This document shows, piece after piece, positions 37,639 to 53,353 of a stretch of 64,000 nt of DNA. A program made the position numbers and the translations under genes. Numbering within the stretch: the stretch's first letter is position 1; each line of letters begins with the position of its first letter. Source of the DNA: Elioraea sp. Yellowstone (GTDB lineage Bacteria; Pseudomonadota; Alphaproteobacteria; Acetobacterales; Acetobacteraceae); assembly GCF_006704265.1 (NCBI RefSeq), contig NZ_VIKA01000003.1:1-64000 (forward strand), given 5' to 3'. The notes beneath the pieces are model-generated. The model had not been told where the DNA came from. It saw only the letters and a list, made by a program, of their open reading frames with translations, and ran no database searches.

Positions 37639-40600
37639 TCACCCCGGCGTCAGCCGGAACTCCGGGTTGCCGTAGAGCACGTAGTTCGCCCAGTCGCCGA
37701 GGTTGCGTTCGCGCACCTTCGCCCGCCCGTCGATCAGCGCGCGGCCGAGCGGATCGCCGCGCAGCAGGCCACTGTAGAACGCGTCGGCGAAGGCGGCGGC
37801 GCCGGCATCGCCCACCGGCCAGTAGGTGCCGAGATAGTTCGCCACGCCCCCGGCGAGGAAGGACTCGGCGAAGCTGACCGTCGAGCGGATCGGCTGATCC
37901 GTAGCCTCCTGCTGCTGCCCCGGCCTGCGCACGCGCGCCGCCTCGCAGGCGTTGAAGAACACGAGCGAGGGAAGCTGGCGCAGCGCGGCGAGGTCTGCCC
38001 CCGCCAGCACCTCCTCGCCGGCGCAGATGATGCCGCTGCGGCCGCGGTTGTCGGGGTCGAAGAACGCATGGCCCGCATAGTGCACCACGTCGTACTCGCC
38101 GGACTGGAAGCGCTCGATGAGCGTGTTGCGGCGCGCCTCCTTCCGGTGCAGCACGGTCAGGCGGATCTCCGGCCGCCGACTGAGCATGACCTGGATGCGC
38201 TCCCCCTCGGCCTCGGCCCCCTCGAGATCCTCGGTCGGGTTGACCACCAGCAGCATGGAGAGGCCGGGTGTGCGCGCACGCTCCTCGTTCCACTTCGCCA
38301 CCGACAGCACCCCGCCGTCGTAGCGGTGCGTGAGCCCGCCCGCGAGCGCCGGCGAGATCTCGCCGAGGCGCAGCGTCTCCCACGGGATCCGCGAGGTCGG
38401 CGCGTCGTGCACCACGACCAGGGGCGGCTGCGAAGGACCGGCAAGCTCACGCGCCAGCACCTCGCGGATCTCGGGCGCGAGCACGCTCTTGGCCAGCGTG
38501 GCGCCGAAACGGTCGGCGTCGCGCGCGAGCGGCAGGCCGCGGCGGGCGAGGGCGCGTGCCTGCTGGTCGAGCGCCGTGTCGTCCACCGGCATCCGCCCCT
38601 GGACGATCGCGGCCTTCCCGCCCGCGGTCAGCACCGAGGCGACCACGCTCGCCCGCCCGTCCGCCGCCACCTCCTGGCGCGTCAGCAGGTAGACGGCCTG
38701 GCGCAGCGGCGCCGGCCCGGTCGCGCGGGTCACCGCCGGAGCCGGCAGTTCGCGTTCGTTCAGCGTCACCTCCACCTCGCCGAACAGGTCGGAGCGCAGC
38801 AGGCGGTGGAAGGTCTCGCGCAGTTCGGCAAAGCGGTCGGCGTCGAGCTCGCAGATGGTGAGGCCGCGCAACCGCCCGCCCGGCACGGTGGCGAGCGCGC
38901 GCACGAAGCCGCGCAGCAGGTGCTCGAGCGCGCCGGCGGCGGTGCCGCCCGTCGCCGCGCCAATCGGAACGATCGCAAAATCGTCGAGCCGGGTGAGCAG
39001 GGCCGTGCGCATGATGTTCTCGCCGACCAGCTCGAGCACGTCGTCGACGTATTCGGTGACGCTGCCGAGGCCGGCGAGGATCACCGACTGCGCGCCGAAG
39101 CGGTGCCGCCCGGTCGGGAAGCAGGTCACCTCGCCCGCCTCGCCCGACACCATGCGCCGCTCGATCAGCTGGCTGAGCGCGCCGCCGAGTTCCTGGTCGA
39201 CCGCCGCCGCCGCGCCGCCCGGCGCGACGTTGCGGAACGCGCCGATCACGTAGGCATCCGCGCGCACATCCGTGATGCTGCCGCAGACGAGGTCGATGTC
39301 GAGGCGCTGGCGCTGCCGGCGCAGCACGACGAAATTGCTGAGCAGCCCGCCGGTTCCGTCGCCCGTGTCGCGGCGCGCTCCCGCCGTGCTTTCGGCGGTC
39401 GGCTCGGGCGGGGCGGCGAACTCCGCGAGCAGGCTGCGCTGCTCGCGCGCCGCGAGTGCCCGGCCGCGCTGCGCCGGCGGCGGGATGCGCGCGGCGAGCG
39501 CCGAGTCGCTGACCGAACGTGCCGCCACCGCGCGCCGCACGCCCCGCGCCGCGTCGAAGACGGGAAGCTCGTCGGTCCTGCCGGTGGCGAGCAGCGTATC
39601 GACGGCGCGCGCCACGCTCGCGCTGTTCGGCATCCCGCCATGCCCGGCGGCGGTCACCCAGGTCGGGCGGCCGGGCACGACCGCGAGGTCGAGCGGCACG
39701 GTGCCGTCACCCTCCGGCGCGAGGTCGTAGACGAACTCGTCCTTCTCCGCGTCCAGCCGCGCATCGACCACGGTCTCGTGGCCGTTGCCGACGATCAGCA
39801 GGAAGCGGTCGTCGGGTTCGGGTAGGTCCGTCTGGGCCTTTCGCGCTGCGGCAAGCATGGCGGCGTCGGGCCGGGTCCCCCTGGCGGGCCAGGAGGCCGG
39901 GTCGAACAGATCGAGCCGGCGCAGCCGGGGCGAGGGCATCATCTCCAGGAGGCCCGGGAAGGTGCCGAAGATCCCGGCGAGCTCGGCCGGATCGTGCCGG
40001 GTGTCGATCAGCGCGACCTTGTTGACGACGGAATGCACGCCCCGGAACGCCTGCACGGGCGAGTAGGAGCCGAAATGCGGCGTGCCGAGCGTGACGATCC
40101 GCCCCTCTTGCAGGTTCCTCGGCCGGTGCCTGAGCGCTGCGCGCGCCACCAGACCGCCCATGCTGTGGGCGACCAGGTGGGTGGTCCGGCCGGGCACGGC
40201 GTCGATCGCGCGCGCGAGTTCGGCGCCGAGCCGGTCGAGGCCGAGGCGCCAGTCGTAGTGCCAGAACTCGGCGTCGTGGCCGGCGATGCGCAGCCTGAGC
40301 TTGAGCGCCAGATAGGCCGCGAGCAGCACGCCGAGCGAGCGCACCCGGCCCGGGTCACCCGCGGGGCCGAGCCGGAGCAGCGCGAGCCTGCCGCCGAAGA
40401 TGTCGGCCGGATCGATCCAGACCACGTCCTGGAACGGCCAGGTTCCGGGGAAGCCAAGCTTCGAGCCCATGATGCCGTGCAGGATCAGCACCCGCTCGCC
40501 GCCCCGCACCGAGCGCGTGGACGCCTGGCGGGCGAGCTGGCTGAGCTCGGCATAGCCGGCCGGGCCGAACAGATCCTCGAGCAGTCCGGGCTGGGCGCCG

Positions 40601-40758
40601 GTGCGCAGCGCCTCCTCGACCGCGTCGTCGGCCATGTCGATCGGCGAGGGGGGCAGGGGAACGGGCCGCTCCGCCGGCGGCGGGGCGGCGCGGCCGGCGC
40701 CGGACCTGGCGTTCTTGCCGCGGCGGCGGGCAGGAGCCTTGCGCGGGGGGCGAGCCAT
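37639..40758 (-). CDS. Lipase-like hydrolase / macro-like / CHAT protease fusion protein
   Basis: 1039 residues. Region 1 (about 85-395) is an alpha/beta hydrolase of the triacylglycerol-lipase/PGAP1 type: oxyanion LILHGIMGSK, nucleophile S199 in HSMGG, with D351 (EGDGTVP) and H373 (AAGHGGMPNS) completing a triad. Region 2 (about 486-640) begins DIDLVCGSITDVRADAYVIG and has VILAGLGS, resembling the macro-like N-domain of M17 aminopeptidases. Region 3 (about 780-1039) is a CHAT caspase-like protease with H897 in HYAGHAF and C938 in FFNACEA, ending YVLYGNPEFRL. No signal peptide or clear membrane span; the N-terminus is basic. GGAG precedes ATG 40758. It stands alone between plus-strand housekeeping genes. 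Function unknown; a CHAT-controlled lipase is inferred. Confidence 0.85.
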   Translation of the reverse strand: MARPPRKAPARRRGKNARSGAGRAAPPPAERPVPLPPSPIDMADDAVEEALRTGAQPGLLEDLFGPAGYAELSQLARQASTRSVRGGERVLILHGIMGSKLGFPGTWPFQDVVWIDPADIFGGRLALLRLGPAGDPGRVRSLGVLLAAYLALKLRLRIAGHDAEFWHYDWRLGLDRLGAELARAIDAVPGRTTHLVAHSMGGLVARAALRHRPRNLQEGRIVTLGTPHFGSYSPVQAFRGVHSVVNKVALIDTRHDPAELAGIFGTFPGLLEMMPSPRLRRLDLFDPASWPARGTRPDAAMLAAARKAQTDLPEPDDRFLLIVGNGHETVVDARLDAEKDEFVYDLAPEGDGTVPLDLAVVPGRPTWVTAAGHGGMPNSASVARAVDTLLATGRTDELPVFDAARGVRRAVAARSVSDSALAARIPPPAQRGRALAAREQRSLLAEFAAPPEPTAESTAGARRDTGDGTGGLLSNFVVLRRQRQRLDIDLVCGSITDVRADAYVIGAFRNVAPGGAAAAVDQELGGALSQLIERRMVSGEAGEVTCFPTGRHRFGAQSVILAGLGSVTEYVDDVLELVGENIMRTALLTRLDDFAIVPIGAATGGTAAGALEHLLRGFVRALATVPGGRLRGLTICELDADRFAELRETFHRLLRSDLFGEVEVTLNERELPAPAVTRATGPAPLRQAVYLLTRQEVAADGRASVVASVLTAGGKAAIVQGRMPVDDTALDQQARALARRGLPLARDADRFGATLAKSVLAPEIREVLARELAGPSQPPLVVVHDAPTSRIPWETLRLGEISPALAGGLTHRYDGGVLSVAKWNEERARTPGLSMLLVVNPTEDLEGAEAEGERIQVMLSRRPEIRLTVLHRKEARRNTLIERFQSGEYDVVHYAGHAFFDPDNRGRSGIICAGEEVLAGADLAALRQLPSLVFFNACEAARVRRPGQQQEATDQPIRSTVSFAESFLAGGVANYLGTYWPVGDAGAAAFADAFYSGLLRGDPLGRALIDGRAKVRERNLGDWANYVLYGNPEFRLTPG

Positions 40759-41084
40759 GGCGTCTCCTCTCCATGCCGGATCGTCGGCGCAACAAGCTTG
40801 CAGCTTCGACCGGGCCGCGCAAGCCGAGCCTGCGGATGTCCGCGATCCCCCGGCGGCCGGCCGGCCGCGGCTCAAGCCGCCGTGAGCGGCGTCGAGGACC
40901 GGCCTGCGTGCGACGCAGTCCCGGGCCGGGCGCTTGCGGCTTGCTTTTTTTCGTCCCCAGCGTCAGAAAGCCGCCGATCCGGAAGCGTGGCGCGGTCGTG
41001 GCGGTGGCGAGCACCCCCGCCCGCCGCGCCCGCAGCTTTTGACGAGACCCCGGCAGGGCCGGGGCGACGACCCAGGAGGCCGCC
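40759..41084. promoter_or_regulatory. Divergent leader between CHAT fusion gene and fusA
   Basis: About 325 bases with no gene. It must hold promoters for both genes. A CTTGCTTTTTTTCG run at about 40940-40955 is the only T-tract in the area. Strong ribosome sites lie at both ends (GGAGAGGAG before the fusion gene, CCAGGAGGCCGCC before fusA). Confidence 0.45.
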
Positions 41085-43163
<2,079 letters not shown>

Positions 43164-43177
43164 CCGGCACCTGACAC

Positions 43178-43201
43178 GCTCCCGCCGGCGGTGGCGGGAG
43201 C
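43178..43201 (+). terminator. Hairpin after fusA
   Basis: Perfect 9-bp stem GCTCCCGCC (43178-43186) and GGCGGGAGC (43193-43201) with a 6-base loop, starting 15 bases after the fusA stop. No T-run, but position and stability fit a terminator. Confidence 0.6.
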
Positions 43202-43284
43202 GGGGTGGGCGGCCGGGCCGGAGACGCGCTCACACCGCCGTGCGGCCGCTGGCGCGCGGCCGTACGGCACGCTACCCAGTGCCC

Positions 43285-46543
<3,259 letters not shown>

Positions 46544-46594
46544 AGGCGACGCCCCCCTTGCGCCGGCGCGGTGCGGGATGATTCCCTGCGGGCC

Positions 46595-46924
46595 ATGTCG
46601 CTTGCCTCGGAACTGAAGCGCCGCGTGCTCGCCGCCGTGCCGCCCGTGCTCGGGCTGGCGCTGGTCGGGTTCTTCGCCTGGCATACGCTGCACGGCAGCC
46701 GCGGCCTGATCGCGCTCGGCGCGATCCAGGAGCAGATCGCGCTGGCCGAGAGCGAACTCGCGCGGCTCGAGGCCGAACGGATCCGGCTCGAGCGGCGGGT
46801 GGGCGCGCTGCGTGCCGAGCACCTGGACGGCGACGCGCTCGATGAGCGGGCGCGGCTGATGCTGAACATGGTCCGGCCCGACGACATCGTGCTGCCCTAC
46901 GGGCCGAACGAGCGGCTCTACTGA
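46595..46924 (+). CDS. Septum formation initiator family protein (FtsB/DivIC-like)
   Basis: 109 residues. One membrane segment (VLAAVPPVLGLALVGFFAWHTL) followed by a heptad coiled coil (EQIALAESELARLEAERIRLERRVGAL) and the family end DALDERARLMLNMVRPDDIVLPY. FtsB-like proteins link FtsL and FtsQ in the divisome. Position between eno and pdhA is the common alphaproteobacterial order, supporting the call. A GTG at 46571 would add 8 residues. Confidence 0.88.
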   Translation: MSLASELKRRVLAAVPPVLGLALVGFFAWHTLHGSRGLIALGAIQEQIALAESELARLEAERIRLERRVGALRAEHLDGDALDERARLMLNMVRPDDIVLPYGPNERLY

Positions 46925-47348
46925 GCCGAAGCCGGGCGGCGCGCGCGGAGGACCGCGCCGATTGCCGCCGGCGCCAGCCAGCCGGTTGCGCCGAGGCGGG
47001 CCGCCTGCCTGAGCAGCGCTTCGCCCTCGGGGGAGACCCCGCGTCGCAGACCGGCCCCCGTGCGCCATGGCCGGCCCAGCCTGCGGCGGGACCGCGGGCC
47101 CGCGAGCCGGGCAGGCGCCCAGAATCGCGCCGCCGGGCGCGCAGCGCGTTCCGGGCCGTACGCTCGAACCGCCGGTCTGCCGAGGCACCGGCCGCGCGCA
47201 CGTTTCGCAGCATCGCCTCCGCCGTGCCGGACGCTCTGTTGCGTCCGGCGGGCTTGGTGGGCAACAGTTTCCCCTGTCTTGCCAGTCTCATGCACCGCCT
47301 TTAGGTGCAGGGACGCACGACCGGACCGATCCGACGGGGGGAACGAGG
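46925..47348. promoter_or_regulatory. Leader region of the pyruvate dehydrogenase operon
   Basis: About 420 bases. Just before pdhA a stem TGCACC (47291-47296) and GGTGCA (47304-47309) with a 7-base loop lies in the presumed leader, and GGGGGAACGAGG precedes the ATG. The AT-richer AACAGTTTCCCCTGTCTTG upstream may be promoter. A minus-strand open frame ends in a protein-like [20 protein letters not shown] stretch, but I do not call it. Confidence 0.4.
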
Positions 47349-48374
47349 ATGGCAACCGCCGACACCGCCGCTCAGGGCAAGAAGGGCAAGGCAGCCAAGC
47401 CCCTCGCCATGACGCGCGAGGAACTGCTCAAGGCGTTCCGCGAGATGCTGCTGATCCGGCGCTTCGAGGAGAAGGCCGGCCAGCTCTACGGCATGGGGCT
47501 GATCGGCGGGTTCTGCCACCTCTACATCGGCCAGGAGGCGGTGGTGGTCGGCATGCAGTCCGTGCTGAAGCCCGGCGACCAGGTGATCACCTCGTACCGC
47601 GACCACGGCCACATGCTGGCCTGCGGCATGGACCCGCGGGGAGTGATGGCGGAGCTGACCGGGCGCATCGGCGGCTACTCGAAGGGCAAGGGCGGCTCGA
47701 TGCACATGTTCTCGCTCGAGAAGGGGTTCTACGGCGGCCACGGCATCGTCGGCGCGCAGGTCAGCCTCGGCGCCGGGCTCGCCTTCGCCAACTGGTATCG
47801 CGGCAACGACCATGTCTGCCTGACCTATTTCGGCGAGGGCGCGGCCAACCAGGGGCAGGTCTACGAGAGCTTCAACATGGCGGCCCTCTGGAAACTGCCC
47901 TGCGTCTTCATCATCGAGAACAACCGCTACTCCATGGGCACCGCGCAGGCGCGCGCCACCACCTCGACCGATCTCTCGCAGAAGGGAGCACCCTGGGGCA
48001 TCCCGGGCATGCAGGTCGATGGCATGGACGTGCTGAAGGTGCGCGAGGCGGCGGAGGTGGCGGTGCAGCACTGCCGCGCCGGCAAGGGGCCCTATCTGTT
48101 GGAGGTCCTGACCTACCGCTACCGCGGCCACTCGATGTCGGATCCGGCGAAGTACCGCACCCGCGAGGAGGTGCAGAAGATGCGCGAGACGCGCGATCCG
48201 ATCGAGACCGCGCGCAAGGTGCTGGTCGAGACGCTGGGGGTGGCCGAGAACGAGTTGAAGGCGATCGAGGAGGAGGTGCGCGCGATCGTGCAGGAGGCGG
48301 CGGACTTCGCGCAGCAGAGCCCCGAACCGCCGGAGAGCGAACTCTGGACCGACGTGCTGACCGAGGCGGCCTGA
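47349..48374 (+). CDS. pdhA: Pyruvate dehydrogenase E1 component, alpha subunit
   Basis: 341 residues. Decarboxylates pyruvate with thiamine diphosphate. Visible: [31 protein letters not shown] split over the family entry block, [26 protein letters not shown], the ThDP motif [18 protein letters not shown]...IENN, and the loop [15 protein letters not shown] that carries phosphorylation sites in mitochondrial relatives. First gene of pdhA-pdhB-pdhC, with lpd following. Confidence 0.96.
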   Translation: MATADTAAQGKKGKAAKPLAMTREELLKAFREMLLIRRFEEKAGQLYGMGLIGGFCHLYIGQEAVVVGMQSVLKPGDQVITSYRDHGHMLACGMDPRGVMAELTGRIGGYSKGKGGSMHMFSLEKGFYGGHGIVGAQVSLGAGLAFANWYRGNDHVCLTYFGEGAANQGQVYESFNMAALWKLPCVFIIENNRYSMGTAQARATTSTDLSQKGAPWGIPGMQVDGMDVLKVREAAEVAVQHCRAGKGPYLLEVLTYRYRGHSMSDPAKYRTREEVQKMRETRDPIETARKVLVETLGVAENELKAIEEEVRAIVQEAADFAQQSPEPPESELWTDVLTEAA

Positions 48375-48391
48375 GGGCAGGGGACGCGATC

Positions 48392-49750
<1,359 letters not shown>

Positions 49751-49771
49751 GGTCGGGGAGAGGGACGGACG

Positions 49772-51067
49772 ATGGGCACGCAGATCCTGATGCCGGCGCT
49801 GAGCCCGACCATGACCGAGGGCACGCTCGCGCGCTGGCTGAAGAAGGAGGGCGACACGATCAAGGCGGGCGACGTGATCGCCGAGATCGAGACCGACAAG
49901 GCGACCATGGAGGTCGAGGCGGTCGACGAGGGGGTGCTGGCGAAGATCCTGGTGCCGGAGGGCACTGCCGGCGTGGCGGTGAACGCGCCGATCGCCGAGC
50001 TTGCCGGCGAGGGGGGCGCCAAGCCCGCGCCGGCGCCGAAGCCTGAGGCGAAGGCCGAGGCGCAGAAGGCGGCGCCGGCGCCCGCGGCAAAGGCTGCGTT
50101 CGATCCGCAGCCCGATCCGCCCAAGGCGGGCAACGGCCACGACAGGGGCGAGCGCGTCTTCGCCTCCCCGCTCGCGCGGCGCATGGCCGCGCAGGCCGGC
50201 ATCGATCTCGCCACGCTGAAGGGCAGCGGGCCGAACGGGCGCATCGTGAAGGCGGATGTGGAGGCGGCGATGGCGGTGGCGGCGCCGAGGGGCGAGGCTG
50301 CGCCGGCAGCCGCCGCGCCCGCACCGGCACCGGCCCTCGCGCCGAAGGCCCCGGCCCCGTCGATCGCCGTGCCGCACACCCTCGTGCCGCACTCGACGAT
50401 GCGCAAGGTGATCGCGCGTCGCCTCTCCGAGAGCAAGGCGACGATCCCGCACTTCTACGCCACGGTGGACGTGGAGCTCGACGCGCTCCTGAAGCTGCGC
50501 GCGGAGCTCAACGCGAAGTCGCCGAAGGACGGGCCGGGGGCTTGGAAGGTCTCGGTCAACGACATGATCATCAAGGCCTCGGCGATCGCGCTGCGCCGGC
50601 TGCCGAAGGTGAACGCGTCCTGGCAGGACGACGGGATGGTGATGTACCAGGACGTGGACATCTCCGTCGCGGTCGCGATCCCGGACGGGCTGATCACGCC
50701 GATCATCCGCAAGGCGGACCTCAAGGGCCTCGCGACGATCTCGAACGAGATGAAGGACCTCGCCGCGCGGGCCAGGGCCGGCAAGCTCAAGCCCGAGGAG
50801 TTCCAGGGCGGTTCGTTCTCGATCAGCAACATGGGCATGATGGGGGTGAAGGACTTCGCCGCCATCATCAACCCGCCCCAGGCCGCGATCCTGGCGGTGA
50901 GCGCGGGCGAGCAGCGTCCGGTGGTGAAGGACGGGGCGCTCGCGATCGCGACCGTGATGACGGTGACGCTCAGCGTCGATCATCGGGTGATCGACGGCGC
51001 CTTGGCGGCGGAGTGGCTCGGCGTGTTCAAGGGGATCGTCGAGGACCCGCTGCAGATGATGCTTTGA
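49772..51067 (+). CDS. pdhC: Pyruvate dehydrogenase E2, dihydrolipoamide acetyltransferase
   Basis: 431 residues. One lipoyl domain (1-80, Lys in [10 protein letters not shown]), linker, peripheral-subunit-binding domain ([35 protein letters not shown] split at about 130-170), second linker, then the catalytic core with [23 protein letters not shown] spanning the CoA site and the active-site [13 protein letters not shown]. Transfers the acetyl group to CoA and forms the complex core. Confidence 0.95.
   Translation: MGTQILMPALSPTMTEGTLARWLKKEGDTIKAGDVIAEIETDKATMEVEAVDEGVLAKILVPEGTAGVAVNAPIAELAGEGGAKPAPAPKPEAKAEAQKAAPAPAAKAAFDPQPDPPKAGNGHDRGERVFASPLARRMAAQAGIDLATLKGSGPNGRIVKADVEAAMAVAAPRGEAAPAAAAPAPAPALAPKAPAPSIAVPHTLVPHSTMRKVIARRLSESKATIPHFYATVDVELDALLKLRAELNAKSPKDGPGAWKVSVNDMIIKASAIALRRLPKVNASWQDDGMVMYQDVDISVAVAIPDGLITPIIRKADLKGLATISNEMKDLAARARAGKLKPEEFQGGSFSISNMGMMGVKDFAAIINPPQAAILAVSAGEQRPVVKDGALAIATVMTVTLSVDHRVIDGALAAEWLGVFKGIVEDPLQMML
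49874..49939 (+). repeat. 66-base exact repeat, copy 2 (lipoyl domain of pdhC)
   Basis: Second copy of the repeat at 48494-48559, 1380 bases downstream. A direct repeat of this kind could recombine and remove most of pdhB. Confidence 0.8.
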
Positions 51068-51074
51068 AGTGAAG

Positions 51075-51206
51075 CCGGGGGAGAGCGTCCTCTCCCCCGG
51101 CCCCCCTGATGAGGGTGCCCCTCCCGTTGGTCGGGGCACGCGTCGCGACCAGCGGGAGCGACGCTCTCCCTAGGGGTGCGCGAGGGGAGAGGACGCTCTC
51201 CCCTCG
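51075..51206. repeat. Palindromic intergenic element between pdhC and lpd
   Basis: The 132-base element starts with an 11-bp perfect hairpin, CCGGGGGAGAG-CGTC-CTCTCCCCCGG (51075-51100), and ends with another, CGAGGGGAGAG-GACG-CTCTCCCCTCG (51181-51206). Their central 20 bases are exact reverse complements of each other and the loops CGTC and GACG are complementary. Inside, CTCCCGTTGGTCG and CGACCAGCGGGAG form a third stem (12 of 13). It resembles REP/BIME-type or MITE-type intergenic elements. Confidence 0.75.
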
Positions 51207-51224
51207 CTGTTCTTGGAGGTGTGG

Positions 51225-52625
51225 ATGGCAGACCAGTACGACCTGATCGTGATCGGCGGCGGCCCGGGCGGCTATGTCGCGGCGATTCGTGCCAACCAGC
51301 TCGGCCTGAAGACCGCACTGGTCGAACGCGAGCATCTCGGCGGCATCTGCCTGAACTGGGGCTGCATCCCGACCAAGGCGCTCTTGCGCTCCTCCGAGAT
51401 CAACCACCTGCTGCACACGCTCGACGCCTACGGCTTCGCGGCCGACAACCCGCGCTACGATTTCGCGAAGGTGGTCAAGCGCTCGCGCCAGGTCGCGGGC
51501 CAGCTCTCGGCCGGCGTGAAGCACCTCCTGAAGAAGAACAAGGTCACGGTGATCGACGGCCACGGCAGGCTCGCCGGCCCGCAGACCGTCGTGGTGGAGA
51601 GGGACGGCAAGAAGGTCGCGGATCTCAAGGGGCCGCACATCCTGCTCGCCACCGGCGCGCGCGCGCGCGTGCTGCCGGGCATCGAGCCGGATGGCGAAAC
51701 GATCTGGACCTACAAGGAAGCAATGGTGCCCAAGGCGATGCCGAAATCGCTGCTGGTGATCGGCTCGGGCGCGATCGGCATCGAGTTCGCCTCCTTCTAC
51801 GCCAACATGGGCGCCAAGGTGACGGTGGTCGAGGTGCTCGACCGCGTGCTGCCGGTGGAGGACGAGGAGATCTCCGCCTTCGCGCACAAGGCTTTCACCA
51901 GGCAGGGCATGACGATCATGACCGGCGCCAAGGTGCAGGGCGTGAGGAAGAATGGCGGCGGCGCGAACGTCATCGTCGAGGATGCCAAGGGCAAGGTGCA
52001 CGAGATCGCCGTCGAGAAGGTGATCAGCGCGGTCGGCATCGTCGGCAATGTCGAAGGCATAGGCCTGGAAGGCACCAAGGTGAAGGTCGAGAAGACCCAC
52101 GTCGTCACCGACGGCTACGGCCGAACGGACGAGAAGGGGGTCTACGCGATCGGCGACCTGACCGGCCCGCCCTGGCTCGCGCACAAGGCCAGCCACGAGG
52201 GGGTGGTCTGTGTCGAGGCGATCGCGGGCAGGAACGACGTCCACCCGATCGACCCGACGACCATCCCCGGCTGCACCTATTGCCGGCCGCAGGTGGCCTC
52301 GGTGGGGCTGACCGAGGCGGCGGCGAAGGCCAAGGGGTATCAGGTGCGGGTGGGTCGCTTCCCCTTCATCGGCAACGGCAAGGCGATCGCGCTCGGCGAG
52401 CCCGAGGGGCTGGTCAAGACGGTGTTCGACGCCAAGACAGGGGAACTGCTCGGCGCGCACATGGTGGGCGCCGAGGTGACGGAGATGATCCAGGGCTACG
52501 CGATCGCGCGCACGGCGGAGCTCACCGAGGCGGAGCTGATGCACACCGTGTTCCCGCATCCGACGCTCTCGGAGATGATGCACGAGAGCGTGCTCGACGC
52601 GTATGGCAGGGTGATCCACATCTGA
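51225..52625 (+). CDS. lpd: Dihydrolipoamide dehydrogenase (E3)
   Basis: 466 residues. Reoxidises dihydrolipoamide of E2 using FAD and NAD. Visible: FAD motif LIVIGGGPGGYVAAIRA, redox disulfide GGICLNWGCIPTKALL, NAD motif LLVIGSGAIGIEFASFY, YAIGDLTGPPWLAHKA, and the C-terminal His-Glu pair in HPTLSEMMHESV. GGAGG at 51214-51218 is 6 bases before ATG 51225. Separated from pdhC by the palindromic element, so it may be expressed with or without the operon. Confidence 0.95.
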   Translation: MADQYDLIVIGGGPGGYVAAIRANQLGLKTALVEREHLGGICLNWGCIPTKALLRSSEINHLLHTLDAYGFAADNPRYDFAKVVKRSRQVAGQLSAGVKHLLKKNKVTVIDGHGRLAGPQTVVVERDGKKVADLKGPHILLATGARARVLPGIEPDGETIWTYKEAMVPKAMPKSLLVIGSGAIGIEFASFYANMGAKVTVVEVLDRVLPVEDEEISAFAHKAFTRQGMTIMTGAKVQGVRKNGGGANVIVEDAKGKVHEIAVEKVISAVGIVGNVEGIGLEGTKVKVEKTHVVTDGYGRTDEKGVYAIGDLTGPPWLAHKASHEGVVCVEAIAGRNDVHPIDPTTIPGCTYCRPQVASVGLTEAAAKAKGYQVRVGRFPFIGNGKAIALGEPEGLVKTVFDAKTGELLGAHMVGAEVTEMIQGYAIARTAELTEAELMHTVFPHPTLSEMMHESVLDAYGRVIHI

Positions 52626-52634
52626 GAGCTGCCG

Positions 52635-52673
52635 CACCGGTATCCGCGATCGTCGCGGGTGACGGTTCCGGTG
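52635..52673. terminator. Hairpin between lpd and osmC (converging genes)
   Basis: Outer stem CACCGG (52635-52640) with CCGGTG (52668-52673) and inner stem CCGCGA (52644-52649) with TCGCGG (52653-52658), 10 bases after the lpd stop. Likely a terminator. Confidence 0.55.
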
Positions 52674-52746
52674 CCGGACGGGGGCGGCTGGCCCGGACCC
52701 GCACCCGCACCTGACGCGGGTGGCGACTGCGCGAGGGGGCGCGCCG

Positions 52747-53178
52747 TTACGCCAGCGTCCACTCCAGCGTCACCTTGGCATTCAGCACCTTCGACACCGG
52801 GCAGCCCGACTTCGCGGCCTCGACGATGGTGGCGAACTTCTCCCGATCGATCCCCGGCACCTCGGCATGCAGCGTCAGCGCCGAGCTCGTGATCGCGAAG
52901 CCGCCGTCCTTCGGCTCGACCGTCACCGCCGCCTTGGCGGCGAGCTGCTTCGGCTTGAACCCCTCCTTCGACAGCCCGAAGGACAGCGCCATCGCGAAGC
53001 ATCCCGCATGCGCCGCGGCGATCAGCTCCTCGGGATTCGTGCCCGGCGCGTTCTCGAAGCGCTGCGCGAACGAGTAGCGCGTGCCGGACAGGATCGCCGA
53101 AGGCGTCGTCAGCGTGCCCGATCCCTCCTTGCCCGTGCCTTCCCACACCGCCTCGGCCGTGCGCGTGATGCCTGCCAT
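52747..53178 (-). CDS. osmC: OsmC family peroxiredoxin
   Basis: 143 residues. Reduces organic hydroperoxides. The two reactive cysteines are present: C60 in HAGCFAMAL and C126 in SGCPVSKVL, as is RFENAPGTNPEELIAAAHAGC typical of OsmC rather than Ohr. AAGGAGG precedes ATG 53178. Divergent from the peroxiredoxin gene, so both may share oxidative-stress control. Confidence 0.92.
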   Translation of the reverse strand: MAGITRTAEAVWEGTGKEGSGTLTTPSAILSGTRYSFAQRFENAPGTNPEELIAAAHAGCFAMALSFGLSKEGFKPKQLAAKAAVTVEPKDGGFAITSSALTLHAEVPGIDREKFATIVEAAKSGCPVSKVLNAKVTLEWTLA

Positions 53179-53353
53179 GGCTTCCTCCTTCCGGTAGTCG
53201 CTGGAGCCCCAGCCTGCCACGTCGGCGGCAGGCTTGTCAGCCCGGGCGGGTTTTGCCGGATCCGGAACGGATATCTCGTTCTCCGGGGAGTGGTGTTCGG
53301 TTCTGCCGTCCAGCGGCAGCGCGCGGGAAGCGCGCAGCAAGGGAGAGACTGCG
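53179..53353. promoter_or_regulatory. Divergent promoter region osmC / 1-Cys peroxiredoxin
   Basis: 175 bases between two antioxidant genes read outward. No clear OxyR or OhrR palindrome was seen. Ribosome sites: AAGGAGG for osmC, AAGGGAGAG for the peroxiredoxin. Confidence 0.45.

Noticed and set aside
37639-41084. Gasdermin, CRISPR or other defence partner for the CHAT fusion
   Set aside because: I looked on both sides for a small pore-former, repeat array or reverse transcriptase and found only housekeeping genes and noncoding DNA.
46918-47355. Minus-strand open frame with a protein-like end ([20 protein letters not shown])
   Set aside because: Its start would overlap the pdhA ribosome site and most of the frame is Arg-rich noise. 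Only the last 40 residues look real, so it is left uncalled.
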